Shown one piece after another: positions 1 to 10,703 of a DNA stretch of 39,829 nucleotides. Source of the stretch: Candidatus Burarchaeum sp. (GTDB lineage Archaea > Micrarchaeota > Micrarchaeia > Burarchaeales > Burarchaeaceae); the NCBI RefSeq assembly GCF_030646255.1, contig NZ_JAUSNF010000023.1, positions 1 through 39,829 of the forward strand, in the 5' to 3' direction. The position numbers and the translations under genes are program-made. The notes below the pieces were generated by a model, which saw only the letters and a list, made by a program, of their open reading frames with translations, made no database searches and had not been told where the DNA came from. Positions within the stretch are counted from its first letter, which is position 1. The number at the start of each line of letters is the position of its first letter.

Positions 1-1573
1 TAGTTTCCTCGGGGCTCATGCCCGTGTGCAGGTTCAGCTCCTCCATAATCCTAAGCGGCTCGCGCACCTTATTGAACTCGTCATTGCGCGGCTTCCACTT
101 GTAAATCGTGTTCAGCGCCAGCATGTCCGAAGTATAAACGACCTCGCTCACCTCGTAAGTCCTCCTTATGCCCTTGCGCCTGTCCCTGTACTGCACGAGC
201 AGCAGGTTCAGCGAGCTGAGCTCGCTCGAGGGCATGTCGAAAGGCAGGTTCTGCAGCCTGCGCAGCATCTGCGCGCCAGTGTCAGCGTGAATTGTGGAAT
301 AGACTGCATGGCCCGTGTGCATGGCCTCGAACAGGACCTCGGCCTCGCGCTTCTTCCGTATCTCGCCCACTATGATGCGGTCGGGCCGCATGCGCAGGGC
401 CGAGACCATGAGGTCGAGCATGTCTATCTCTCCCTTGCCCTCGGGATTCGGGTTGCGCGTGAGCATGCCCACCCAGTTCCACTTCATGTAGCTCGGGAAG
501 TTCAGCTCGCGCGTGTCCTCAATTGTAATTGTCCTGTTTGACGGCGGGATGAGTGCGCACAAAGTGTTCAGCAGACTGGTCTTGCCGCTCGCAGTCCCGC
601 CCACCACAATGATATTCATCTCGTACTGCACGCACGTCCAGATGAATGCAGCCATCTCGCTCGTGAGCGTTCCCAGCTTTATGAAATCTATAATGGTCCA
701 GGGGTCCCGCGCAAATCTCCTGATCGTAATCGTGTTGCCTTCGGTCGTGAGCGGAAAAAGCGTAGCATTCACGCGGTCTCCGCTGGGCAGGTGCGCGTCC
801 ATCAGGGGCGTGAGCATCGTGATGTTCCTGCCGCTACGCCTGCCAATCTGCGCCGAGTAATTGTAAATCTCATCCTCACTTTCAAGCATGATATTGGTCT
901 TGAGCCACCCGTATTTACGATGATAGACTGAGAGCGGCACCTGGCTGTTGTTCACTGCAATTTCTTCGAGCATGTCATCGCTCATAAGCAATTCAATGTC
1001 GCCCAGCCCATACATGTTCTGCAGAAGCAGGCCGCTCAGCTGCTTCAGCTCGTTGTCAGTCAGGCCTGGCAGTTCACTCAGCCTCTCCTCTGCAGCCTTC
1101 CTGAATTTCGCCGCAAGCTCCTCGCCTTTGCGCGAGTCCACCATCTCCTCGACTGCCACGGGCACAGTGCGCGCAAGCTCCTCGCTCACGCAGCCCAGAT
1201 ATGCTTGAGTGTAAGGCCCGACATCAGGTTTCTCAATCTCGTAAATCGGCCTGCTCTCGCTGTCCACGTCGAGAATCGAAACTTTCGCATCAACGTCATG
1301 GGTGCTCAGCGAGTAGGCATCCATTACCTTGCCCTTCATCCGCTCTTCCCTTCTTTCCTTGCGCACTGCCTTGAGCACGAGCACGGCTGCGGAGAGCATG
1401 TTCACGGGATACTCGAGCTCAAGCAGCTTCGCAGGGCCGAGCTCCTTTGCAATCGCCTCTATCTCGGCGGCCTTCAGCCTCGCGCCAGCCGCAACTTTTT
1501 CAAGAGGCGCCTTCATGCCGGGCTGTCTCTCCAAGAATTCGCAGACCTCGTCCACCTTGGTCCTTATACGCAT
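1..1573 (-). CDS. Type II/IV secretion system ATPase (VirB11/GspE-like, archaeal pilus/archaellum type), C-terminus cut by window edge
   Basis: Minus-strand frame open from ATG at 1573 to the window start (missing from the ORF track because it is truncated). Translation includes MRIRTKVDEVCEFLERQPG, Walker A GGTASGKTSLLNTL, TITIEDTRELNFP, ALRMRPDRIIVGEIR and HTGHAVYSTIHAD. Confidence 0.93.
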   Translation of the reverse strand, partial: MRIRTKVDEVCEFLERQPGMKAPLEKVAAGARLKAAEIEAIAKELGPAKLLELEYPVNMLSAAVLVLKAVRKERREERMKGKVMDAYSLSTHDVDAKVSILDVDSESRPIYEIEKPDVGPYTQAYLGCVSEELARTVPVAVEEMVDSRKGEELAAKFRKAAEERLSELPGLTDNELKQLSGLLLQNMYGLGDIELLMSDDMLEEIAVNNSQVPLSVYHRKYGWLKTNIMLESEDEIYNYSAQIGRRSGRNITMLTPLMDAHLPSGDRVNATLFPLTTEGNTITIRRFARDPWTIIDFIKLGTLTSEMAAFIWTCVQYEMNIIVVGGTASGKTSLLNTLCALIPPSNRTITIEDTRELNFPSYMKWNWVGMLTRNPNPEGKGEIDMLDLMVSALRMRPDRIIVGEIRKKREAEVLFEAMHTGHAVYSTIHADTGAQMLRRLQNLPFDMPSSELSSLNLLLVQYRDRRKGIRRTYEVSEVVYTSDMLALNTIYKWKPRNDEFNKVREPLRIMEELNLHTGMSPEET

Positions 1574-1633
1574 GCGGGTGCATCGGGAGGGGAGAATAAA
1601 AAGATTGCGCCCCTCTTCCCTTCCTTCCGCACC

Positions 1634-2923
<1,290 letters not shown>

Positions 2924-2934
2924 TCAAACAACAG

Positions 2935-3600
2935 TCACTCAATAGTCTCCAAAAACTTCCTCGCAATCGTGCTCACATCCTCATCATCGCGCATGCCTGC
3001 CCATGGGTCATCGCGGCCCACCAAATTCACAACCACGATGCTCGCGCCGTTAAATATGGCGCTCCGCGCCCCCTTCAAATCCACTCCGCCCGCGGCTGAA
3101 ATAAGCACGTCGAACTTGCTCTTAACCCTTTTCACGTGCACGTACTTTATCATCTTCCCCCTGCTCGTCTCTTCATCCCTGCCCTTATGCAGCACCACGA
3201 CCGAAGGCGGCTTCTTCAGGTCCATGAGCACGCGCAGCGGGTCCCCGACCCCGAGCATGTCTATCATCGAGTCCATGCCCAGCTCGCTGCATTTTTTTAT
3301 GAAGATGTCGATTGTTTCGGTGGGCGCGTCTCCCAGCACGGTCGCGGCAGTCGCGCCGGCGCTCCGTGCAATCATCACCTCATCTTCCGCGCCATCGGCA
3401 GTCTTCAAATCAGCCACAACCTTGCCGCCCCACATGGAGGAAATTGTGCGTACGCCTGCCATGCCCTCGCGCTTTATGAACGGAGTGCCTGCCTCTATGA
3501 GTATGCGGTCGCTGCGCGGTATGCGCGGCAGGACGTTGCGGACCTGCCCGACATCTCCGTTGAACGCTATCTGGAGATAGCGCAGCTTGGATTCAAGCAC
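2935..3600 (-). CDS. 3-hexulose-6-phosphate synthase-like (OMP decarboxylase superfamily)
   Basis: LQIAFNGDVGQVRNVLPRIPRSDRILIEAGTPFIKREG and VVADLKTADGAEDEVMIARSAGATAATVLG resemble Hps/KGPDC family. Confidence 0.8.
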   Translation of the reverse strand: MLESKLRYLQIAFNGDVGQVRNVLPRIPRSDRILIEAGTPFIKREGMAGVRTISSMWGGKVVADLKTADGAEDEVMIARSAGATAATVLGDAPTETIDIFIKKCSELGMDSMIDMLGVGDPLRVLMDLKKPPSVVVLHKGRDEETSRGKMIKYVHVKRVKSKFDVLISAAGGVDLKGARSAIFNGASIVVVNLVGRDDPWAGMRDDEDVSTIARKFLETIE

Positions 3601-3621
3601 TCAATCAACCTTCTGCCCCTC

Positions 3622-4404
3622 CTATTTCTCCTTGCCCACGAACTTCTTGGCAAGGCCCATCAGGTCAGAGGGCAGGAACAGCACGATCTTCTCAGACGGG
3701 TCGGCTGCAATGTCCCTGATTGTCTGCAGTGTCCTGAGGTGCAGCGCGCCCTCGCTCTTTGACAGGTTTGCAGCCGCCTTCATCAGGTTCTCCGATGCGC
3801 TCAGCTCTCCCTGCGATGCAATGATTATGGCGCGCCTCTCCCTCTCGGCCTCGGCCTGCTTTGCCATGGCCCTCTTCATCTCGGCCGGCAGCTCGATTTC
3901 CTGAATCTTGATGGATATGATGTCAACGCCCCATCCGCCAGTCTCGGCATCGACTATTTTCTTGATGTCATTCGCAATTTGCTCGCGCTGCGTGAGCACG
4001 CCGTCCAGCTCGCTGTTGCCAACGACATCGCGGAGCGCGGCCTGGGTGTACTGCCTCACGGCATACGCGTAATCCTCTATCTTCAGTATCGCATCCTCGG
4101 GCTTCTCGACCTTGAAGTACACGACGGTGTTCGCAAGTATTGGTATGTTGTCCCTTGTGATGATTTCCTGCTTCGGTATGTCTACGGTCTTTATCCTCAT
4201 GTCCACCTTGCGTAGTTCCTGTATTAGTGGGATGATGACCGTAAGGCCCGGCTGCCTTTCTCCAGTATATTTACCAAGCGTGAATGTGAGCCCGCGCTCG
4301 TACTGGTATATTACTCTTACGCCTGATAAAACCAACAGAAGAACCGGAAGCAGGAAAATCACGAACGAGACAAACAAAAATCCGCCGATAATATCCCAGA
4401 CCAT
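3622..4404 (-). CDS. SPFH/stomatin-family membrane protein (slipin)
   Basis: N-terminal TM helix then YERGLTFTLGKYTGERQPGLTVIIPLIQ...KVDMRIKTVDIPKQEIITRDNIPILANTVVYFKV, typical slipin. Confidence 0.92.
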   Translation of the reverse strand: MVWDIIGGFLFVSFVIFLLPVLLLVLSGVRVIYQYERGLTFTLGKYTGERQPGLTVIIPLIQELRKVDMRIKTVDIPKQEIITRDNIPILANTVVYFKVEKPEDAILKIEDYAYAVRQYTQAALRDVVGNSELDGVLTQREQIANDIKKIVDAETGGWGVDIISIKIQEIELPAEMKRAMAKQAEAERERRAIIIASQGELSASENLMKAAANLSKSEGALHLRTLQTIRDIAADPSEKIVLFLPSDLMGLAKKFVGKEK

Positions 4405-4446
4405 ATTCTCACCCGACGGGGAATGGTGCGGGAAATTATATAAGGC

Positions 4447-5199
4447 TTAGCGGCTGCCGGCCCGCTTCAGCGCTGAGAAGAAGTCTGCGATGGCCTGAAT
4501 ATCGGATTCTTCGAGTTCGTTCATGTAAATGCCAAAGATGGGCGAAGGCATTCGCAATACCGCTCCAACTATGCCATTGCTTCCCGGATGATCTGCTTGT
4601 CTGAAAACTCTCCGCAATTCAGAATAAGACCCAATAGTTAACGGCCCAATCTCTGTTATTTTATTCTCCCCATTTGTCGGATCCCAGCATGCAGACTCTA
4701 TCCAACGTATCATCCCCGTTTCGAAAAGTCTACGGGCTGCATTTACTGCTTCCTCAGAATCCAACAAAGACGTTCCCGGCTGCACGTTCTTTTCGCTGAG
4801 CTTCTGCAAAGAATTTATGCAAAACGTGTGCGGATAATTGATATCAGCGGCCATCCAATACACTTTGGTCGTATTCGATATCGTAAATTTTGCCATCACA
4901 TTAGACGACCCTGCTCTGAGTTCCATATTACTTATTCTCCGTACCCATTGCTTACCCCGCCTCTCAAAATGGAGCTCCTGCAGGTTTCTATCAAAATTTC
5001 TCCCGACAATATCAAATATCATAAGGCCTAAAAATAGGACAACTCCAATAAAAATAATTCCCGCAAAAATCAAATATATCGGCGATAAAAACTGAATACT
5101 GCGCCTGCCCATGATAATGAACATCAGAAGTGGTGACAAGATTACAATAAATATCGAAACGGTTTTGATGACCTGTAAGATATCTATCCTTCGCTTCAT
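4447..5199 (-). CDS. Hypothetical protein with two N-terminal TM helices
   Basis: Long ORF with hydrophobic segments VIKTVSIFIVILSPLLMFIIM and PIYLIFAGIIFIGVVLFLGLMIF; no recognised domain. Confidence 0.7.
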   Translation of the reverse strand: MKRRIDILQVIKTVSIFIVILSPLLMFIIMGRRSIQFLSPIYLIFAGIIFIGVVLFLGLMIFDIVGRNFDRNLQELHFERRGKQWVRRISNMELRAGSSNVMAKFTISNTTKVYWMAADINYPHTFCINSLQKLSEKNVQPGTSLLDSEEAVNAARRLFETGMIRWIESACWDPTNGENKITEIGPLTIGSYSELRRVFRQADHPGSNGIVGAVLRMPSPIFGIYMNELEESDIQAIADFFSALKRAGSR

Positions 5200-5202
5200 G
5201 TC

Positions 5203-5763
5203 CTACCTCAATAGTTCGCTCCTTGCCTGCTCCACCTGCATCCTCGCCACGTCCTGCTTGCGCCTGAAGTTCGGCAGCAGCGAGTTGGAGAAGCGCAGCG
5301 GCAGCATGCTCTCGTAAATGTGGTTCATCTGCTCGAAGAACTTCTTGGCTTCATTCTTCTTGCCCCGCTTCAGCGCCTCGAGCATCTCGCGCCTGAGCTC
5401 GCCCACGACATCGCACAGGCCTGTCAAATAGACTGCAAACGGAACCTCGAGCTTCTTGTAAGTCGGGAGCTTGCCCCCCGACACGAGCGCATCCAGCACC
5501 TTGACCTCGACATACTCCTGCAGCGACTGCGAGCTTATGTGCTCGAAATTCTTCTCTATGGATTTGACCTTCGCAACAAATGCATCCGCATTCGCTATGT
5601 GCTCCTTCGCAACCTTCATCTCGCGCGCATGTATTGCCTTAATCGCATTGGCGCACTCGCGCACAAGCTCGCGCGTAAGCTTCAGCAATTCATCCTGCTT
5701 CAGCTCGCGGCCCTTCAGCTCCTTGACCATCTCGCCTATGCTTTCCTCTAGTTCGCTGCCCAT
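5203..5763 (-). CDS. Translin family protein
   Basis: Helical protein with LTRELVRECANAIKAIHARE, EYVEVKVLDALVSGGKLPTYKKLEVPFAVYLTGLCDVVGELRREMLEALKRG typical of archaeal translin. Confidence 0.85.
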   Translation of the reverse strand: MGSELEESIGEMVKELKGRELKQDELLKLTRELVRECANAIKAIHAREMKVAKEHIANADAFVAKVKSIEKNFEHISSQSLQEYVEVKVLDALVSGGKLPTYKKLEVPFAVYLTGLCDVVGELRREMLEALKRGKKNEAKKFFEQMNHIYESMLPLRFSNSLLPNFRRKQDVARMQVEQARSELLR

Positions 5764-5835
5764 GTTTAGGGTTTATAAAGTCTAAGCATTATTAATCTTC
5801 CAGGTGGAGTTGGCTTCAGCATAAGGTGATTTTGC

Positions 5836-6516
5836 ATGATAGTTCTCTCAATAGGCGGCTCGCTAATCAATCCGGGCGAACCCGACGTTGTTTACCTGCA
5901 GAAGATATCTGAAGTGCTGCGGCACAACAGGCCTTTGGGCATAATCGCAGTCACCGGCGGCGGCAAGCCCGCGCGCACTGCTGCCGAGGCAGTCAGGAAG
6001 CTCGGGGGCAACGAGTTCAGGGCCGACGAGGCTGCAATCCTTTCAACCAGGCAGAACGCACATTTGCTCACGGCAGCCATAGGCAGGAAAGACGGGCATG
6101 TCGTGGTGCCGCAGGACTTTGACGAGGCTGCGCGTTCATCGCTGAGCGGCCGCATAGTTGTGATGGGCGGCACGATTCCTGGCTTGACAACTGATGCAGA
6201 TGCTGCTCTAATCGCGGAAAAATTGAATGCCGAGCGCATAATCAACCTGAGCAACGTGGACGGCATCTACGACAGCGACCCGCGCATTAACAAGAAGGCG
6301 AAGAAGTTCAAGCAGATGCCTTTCTCCCAGCTTGTTTCGCTTGCACTGAGGAGCGACGAGCGCACTGCGGGCACGCACTTCATCTTCGACATGTTCGCGT
6401 GCAAGATAATCGCGCGCGCACGCATCGAGACCCACTTCGTTGATGGCAGGAACCTGATTGACGTGGAGAACGCGATGCGCGGAAAGCCGCACGGCGGGAC
6501 TGTCGTTAAGGGCTGA
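5836..6516 (+). CDS. pyrH: UMP kinase (archaeal type)
   Basis: MIVLSIGGSLINPGEPDV, VTGGGKPART, NLSNVDGIYDSDPRINKKAKKFKQM, GTHFIFDMFACKII. Confidence 0.93.
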   Translation: MIVLSIGGSLINPGEPDVVYLQKISEVLRHNRPLGIIAVTGGGKPARTAAEAVRKLGGNEFRADEAAILSTRQNAHLLTAAIGRKDGHVVVPQDFDEAARSSLSGRIVVMGGTIPGLTTDADAALIAEKLNAERIINLSNVDGIYDSDPRINKKAKKFKQMPFSQLVSLALRSDERTAGTHFIFDMFACKIIARARIETHFVDGRNLIDVENAMRGKPHGGTVVKG

Positions 6517-6618
6517 AGCGCAGCCGCGTCGGATCGTAGTTAAGAGCTGAGTCAGTTCAATCTTCCCACTTCAGCTTCCAAAACGCCCGCTAATTCCATC
6601 CGCGTCCATCGCTGTTTT

Positions 6619-7683
6619 TCAATTCACAGAACTCTTGCCCTGGTCGAAAAGCGCATTGGCAATTCCGTTCAATATGTCGGCTGCCCTGTACACTTTCGCA
6701 TACACTACCTGGTCCAGCGTCTCGGCATTTTTGTATAATTCCCACAATCTAGCAGCTATCGGATCATCTGCGCCATTCACCGCGGCCTCCACCTTGCTTT
6801 TCACTGCCTCATATGCTTTATTCACTTCTTCCGCATCATTCGAAATGAATTTATCCGGAACTGAGGCTTCGCCGTGATACTCCTCAACAATCGCGCTTCC
6901 TGCCCGTTGTTCCTTCCCGTCATAAAACTCCAGGTTCATAATCTCTTTCTGCTCCTCTTCGGTATATGGCCCCAGGCGTTCGAGAAGCATGGTCAATATG
7001 TTGCTCCTGAGCCTCTCGAGCCTAGTCCCGAGCGCACCGTAGTTTTCCTCTATTTCCTGTATTTCCATCAGCACGTCAATCTCGTGCTTGGCAGCTTTAA
7101 CTTGCGCCTCCTTATCTTCCAGCCTCGCCATTACACCCAAATAACTGCGATCAAGTTTCTTGTCCGCGTTTGCCATGTTTTTCAGCCCTTTCGCGAGGTC
7201 GCGCATAAATTTAGTAGCCACGGAGTCACTATTCTCCAACGAGGCCGGCAACTCACTGTTGCACACGATATGCACGAATTCGCAATACTCCACCAGCTTC
7301 GTAAACGCTGCAAGCGCATTCGGTGCAGCCTTATCGAAGCTTGAACATAGTTCAGCCTGTTTTTCATAATCCCTGAGCATCGTTTTCAGCGTTTCCTCAG
7401 TATGCGCAATTCCCATCCATCTAAGAACTTCCACTATGGCCTCAAGCGATGGCCGTTTTTCGTTTTCCAGCAATTGCTTCCATTTCTTGACCTGCCAATG
7501 CGCGACATCCATGATGCTGCCTTTCAGGGTACGAATGCTTTCCGTTCTTTCATACATCCGTGCAAGTGTCTCTTCGATATGTTTCGCGATATTGGGCTTT
7601 GGCTGCTTGCTCATATCTTGCCCATGGTCTCCGCCCCCCATTTCTTTGGCTGCAAAATATCTCTGCATTAGGTAGCCGCCCAT
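6619..7683 (-). CDS. Hypothetical protein
   Basis: 354-aa ORF, mostly helical, no recognised family; N-terminal start uncertain (several in-frame Met). Confidence 0.7.
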   Translation of the reverse strand: MGGYLMQRYFAAKEMGGGDHGQDMSKQPKPNIAKHIEETLARMYERTESIRTLKGSIMDVAHWQVKKWKQLLENEKRPSLEAIVEVLRWMGIAHTEETLKTMLRDYEKQAELCSSFDKAAPNALAAFTKLVEYCEFVHIVCNSELPASLENSDSVATKFMRDLAKGLKNMANADKKLDRSYLGVMARLEDKEAQVKAAKHEIDVLMEIQEIEENYGALGTRLERLRSNILTMLLERLGPYTEEEQKEIMNLEFYDGKEQRAGSAIVEEYHGEASVPDKFISNDAEEVNKAYEAVKSKVEAAVNGADDPIAARLWELYKNAETLDQVVYAKVYRAADILNGIANALFDQGKSSVN

Positions 7684-7746
7684 AATCGCATCACCACCTA
7701 TTTTTCCTCATTTCAGGCTTTTAATGGTTCTGTCAAATCTCTTCCC

Positions 7747-9897
7747 ATGCACGAATCAGAAGTGCCGAAGGTGCAGCTCTTCATCGAAAAGTCGAGCCCC
7801 GCGAAATACGGCGAGCTGGAGCTTGCGCCCGAGCTGAAGGGCGTGCTCGAGGCGCGGGGCATTGCAAAGCTCTACAAGCATCAAGCTGACGCAATTGAGC
7901 TTGTGCGGCAAGGCAGGAACATAGTCATACGCGCGCCCACTGCGAGCGGCAAGAGCGAGATTTACCTGGTGCCGCTTGCGGAAGCGAGCTTGGCGGGAAA
8001 GCGCTCGCTCATCATCTATCCAACCAAGGCGCTCTCGCGCGACCAGCTCGAAAGGTTCAACGAGTTCGCAATGCTCGGAGTGCGCACCGCGGTCTACGAT
8101 GGCGACACGCCCCAGCATGAGCGCGAGAAGGTGCGCACGCGCATGCCGCACAACATCATCACGAACATGGATATGCTGCACCACATGCTTCTCAACGAGC
8201 GGAAGTTCGTCGAGTTCTGGAAGTCGCTCAGGTTCGTAGTTGTAGATGAGATACACACTTACAGCGGCTCCTTCGGCTCGCACGCGTGCAATGTCCTACG
8301 AAGGCTGAAGCGCGTGTGCGCCAAGCATCGCTCCGCACTCCAGTTCATCTTCTGCTCAGCCACCATAGCAAATGCGCGCGAGTTCGCCGAGCTGCTGGGC
8401 GAGGAAAAGTTTGAGCTGGTGGACGCTGAATCTGCGCCCAAGCCCGAGATAAACCACAAGATTCTCGTGCCCGAGGACAGCTACACTGTGGCGAGCCTTG
8501 AGGAAACTAGACTGCTGCTTGAGAAAACGGCGCGCAATGTGCTGGTGTTCGGCAACAGCCATAATGTAGTAGAGCGGCTCGGCATCCTGGCGCACGAGAA
8601 GCGCGTGAATCTGAAGGCTTACAGAGCGGGACTCTCGTACGAGACGCGGCGCGAGCTTGAGAATCAATTCAAGGCTGGAAAGATTCGCGCCCTCGCAGCT
8701 ACGAGCGCACTTGAGCTGGGTGTTGACATTGGCAATGTGGATGCAGTAGTGCTGTGCGGCTTCCCTGGCACCATTACGCGCGTGCGGCAGAGAATCGGAA
8801 GGGCGGGCAGGAGAACGGGCAAGGCAGATGCCATATTCGTGGCGCGCGACTCGCCTCTCGACATCTGGTATGCCGAGCACCCTGAGAAATATTTGCGCGG
8901 CGAGCCTGAGCACTGCTACCTGAACGGAGACAATGAGGGTGCGCTGCGCGTGCACGTGCTTGCCATGGCCAAGGACTGGCCGCTGGCTGAGAAGGAATTG
9001 GCAAGCGATGCGCAGCGCGCAGTTTTCGAGCAGCTCAAAAAAGAAACTTTACTCAAGCCCTTTGCCGGCCATTTCGTGCCCTCGCCCGCGGGCCTGAAGC
9101 TCATACGCGAGGCCAGCATGCGCGGCATGGGCGAGGGCGTCAGGATTTACTCAGTCGATGACGAAAACAAGCAGACTTACATTGGCGATCACGACCGCTT
9201 CCGCGCCATCACGGAGCTTTTCGAGGGCGCCATCTATTTGCACGGAGGCCAGAAGTACGGGAGCGAGGCGCTTGACCTGGATAAAGGCATTGCGCGCGTG
9301 AGGAAGCTACCATTTGAGACGCACGAGTACACGAGCGCGCTGCGCGAGCGCGATGCGAAAGTGGTCGAGGAGCTCGACGAGCGAAGAATACCCCGCATAA
9401 CCCTGCACTACGGGCGGGTGCACATAGTGGACGCGGTGCACGGCTATTTGGTGAAAGACTACATGCGCGATGCGGTGGTGGACAAGCACGAGCTGCCCGA
9501 GCCGCTCGTGAATGAGTTCGACACCTATGCCGTGTGGGCCGAGTTCGACGAGGAGATTGCGCGCGGCATGAAGGAATTCGCGGATGGCCTGCACGCTGTA
9601 GAGCACATCTCAATCGCAATGATACCTGCGCTCACGGGCGCAGACTCCGCGGAGCTCGGAGGCATCTCCTATCCCGACGGCACGATGTTCATCTATGACG
9701 GCGTGCCCATGGGCTCGGGCCTTGCGCGCGTGGTCTATGAGAATTTCGAGAGCATACTGAAGATGGCCGGCGAAAGGCTGGCTGCCTGCACCTGCGCCAA
9801 GGGTTGCCCGAAATGCATACTCGACCCGCAGTGCGGGAACAACAACTATCATCTGAGCAAGAAGGGCGGACTCGAGATATTCAGCCGCATCGAATAG
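7747..9897 (+). CDS. DEAD/DEAH helicase with C-terminal DUF1998/Zn-binding domain (MrfA/Hrq1-like)
   Basis: APTASGKSEIYLVPL, VVDEIHTYSG, FCSATIANA, RQRIGRAGRRTG, C-terminal CTCAKGCPKCILDPQCGNNN four-Cys module. Confidence 0.93.
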   Translation: MHESEVPKVQLFIEKSSPAKYGELELAPELKGVLEARGIAKLYKHQADAIELVRQGRNIVIRAPTASGKSEIYLVPLAEASLAGKRSLIIYPTKALSRDQLERFNEFAMLGVRTAVYDGDTPQHEREKVRTRMPHNIITNMDMLHHMLLNERKFVEFWKSLRFVVVDEIHTYSGSFGSHACNVLRRLKRVCAKHRSALQFIFCSATIANAREFAELLGEEKFELVDAESAPKPEINHKILVPEDSYTVASLEETRLLLEKTARNVLVFGNSHNVVERLGILAHEKRVNLKAYRAGLSYETRRELENQFKAGKIRALAATSALELGVDIGNVDAVVLCGFPGTITRVRQRIGRAGRRTGKADAIFVARDSPLDIWYAEHPEKYLRGEPEHCYLNGDNEGALRVHVLAMAKDWPLAEKELASDAQRAVFEQLKKETLLKPFAGHFVPSPAGLKLIREASMRGMGEGVRIYSVDDENKQTYIGDHDRFRAITELFEGAIYLHGGQKYGSEALDLDKGIARVRKLPFETHEYTSALRERDAKVVEELDERRIPRITLHYGRVHIVDAVHGYLVKDYMRDAVVDKHELPEPLVNEFDTYAVWAEFDEEIARGMKEFADGLHAVEHISIAMIPALTGADSAELGGISYPDGTMFIYDGVPMGSGLARVVYENFESILKMAGERLAACTCAKGCPKCILDPQCGNNNYHLSKKGGLEIFSRIE

Positions 9898-9911
9898 CTG
9901 CACAGCCAAAA

Positions 9912-10472
9912 CTAAAACAGCCAGCCGACAACTTTTCCGCCCGCCAGCGCCACATAGGTGGCCTTTATAACATTGCCAATCAGCGCCGCAAGCAGGAATT
10001 TCTTCCAGTCGTATTTCATACTGCCGGCCGCTATGCCTACTAGGTCGAAAACTGGGTTCGGCAACAGGGCGAAAACCAGAATCGTTGCAAAGCCGTTCCT
10101 TTCCATCCACTTCTGCACCTGCTTCATCCGTTTCGCATTCTTGCCATTGTCATCAGCAATGGCCTCGCGGCCGCCGTAGCCAGCCAGGTAGCCCGTGAGT
10201 TCGCCAAATGCGGCGCCGATGCCTGCGGAAAGGCCGACAAGGTAGGGGTTCAGGAAAGCGCCTGCGGTGAATACGACCGCGAGGCCGGGCGCAGGGAGAA
10301 TTATGGTGGCGCTCGAGATGAACATTACGAATGCAACGCCGAGGTAGCCGTATGTGCGTATGAGACCCTCAACGTCGCCCCTAGTTGCAACTGAATAGAC
10401 TATGGCCACGAATGCGAGCACAAGAAGCACGATAAGCGCGCCCTTCAAATGCCGCTGCAAATGCCTGTTCAT
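9912..10472 (-). CDS. VTT/DedA-YqaA family (SNARE-associated) membrane protein
   Basis: FISSATIILPAPGLAVVFTAGAFLNPYLVGLSAGIGAAFGELTGYLAGYGGRE and polytopic hydrophobic profile. Confidence 0.85.
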   Translation of the reverse strand: MNRHLQRHLKGALIVLLVLAFVAIVYSVATRGDVEGLIRTYGYLGVAFVMFISSATIILPAPGLAVVFTAGAFLNPYLVGLSAGIGAAFGELTGYLAGYGGREAIADDNGKNAKRMKQVQKWMERNGFATILVFALLPNPVFDLVGIAAGSMKYDWKKFLLAALIGNVIKATYVALAGGKVVGWLF

Positions 10473-10499
10473 GAGCTGCTATCTGCGCCACAATATAAA

Positions 10500-10602
10500 A
10501 AAGGAGGTTGACACGCATTCCGCCCGGAGCGGAATGGTGCCCCTTTCTCGTATCCACGAGAAAGCGGGACCTCAGGGAACCTCGGTTCCCTAGGTCACCC
10601 GC
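10500..10602 (+). repeat. Orphan hairpin-chain element: three consecutive stem-loops
   Basis: CATTCCGC-CCGGA-GCGGAATG (10516-10536); CTTTCTCGT-ATCC-ACGAGAAAG (10543-10564); GCGGG-ACCT-AGGGAACC-TC-GGTTCCCT-AGGT-CCCGC (10564-10602). Leading 24 nt (10500-10523) match 26207-26230 at 22/24. Confidence 0.8.
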
Positions 10603-10675
10603 TCCCTGGCCTGCCGAGGTTTATAAGCGCGCCCGCAAAAAATGTCGCAGGAGGAATGGAAAGGAATATAAGACA

Positions 10676-10693
10676 TATCTTACTAATAAGATA
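10676..10693. promoter_or_regulatory. Palindromic operator-like site upstream of vapB-like antitoxin
   Basis: TATCTTA-CTAA-TAAGATA, perfect 7-bp arms, 10 nt before the ATG at 10704. Confidence 0.6.
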
Positions 10694-10703
10694 CGGTGGT
10701 CTT

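Noticed and set aside
4415-4433. GGGAATGGTGCGGG near the slipin start, resembling the hairpin-module linker
   Set aside because: Only about 10 nt match with a 4-bp hairpin; no chain and no tRNA, so chance similarity cannot be excluded.
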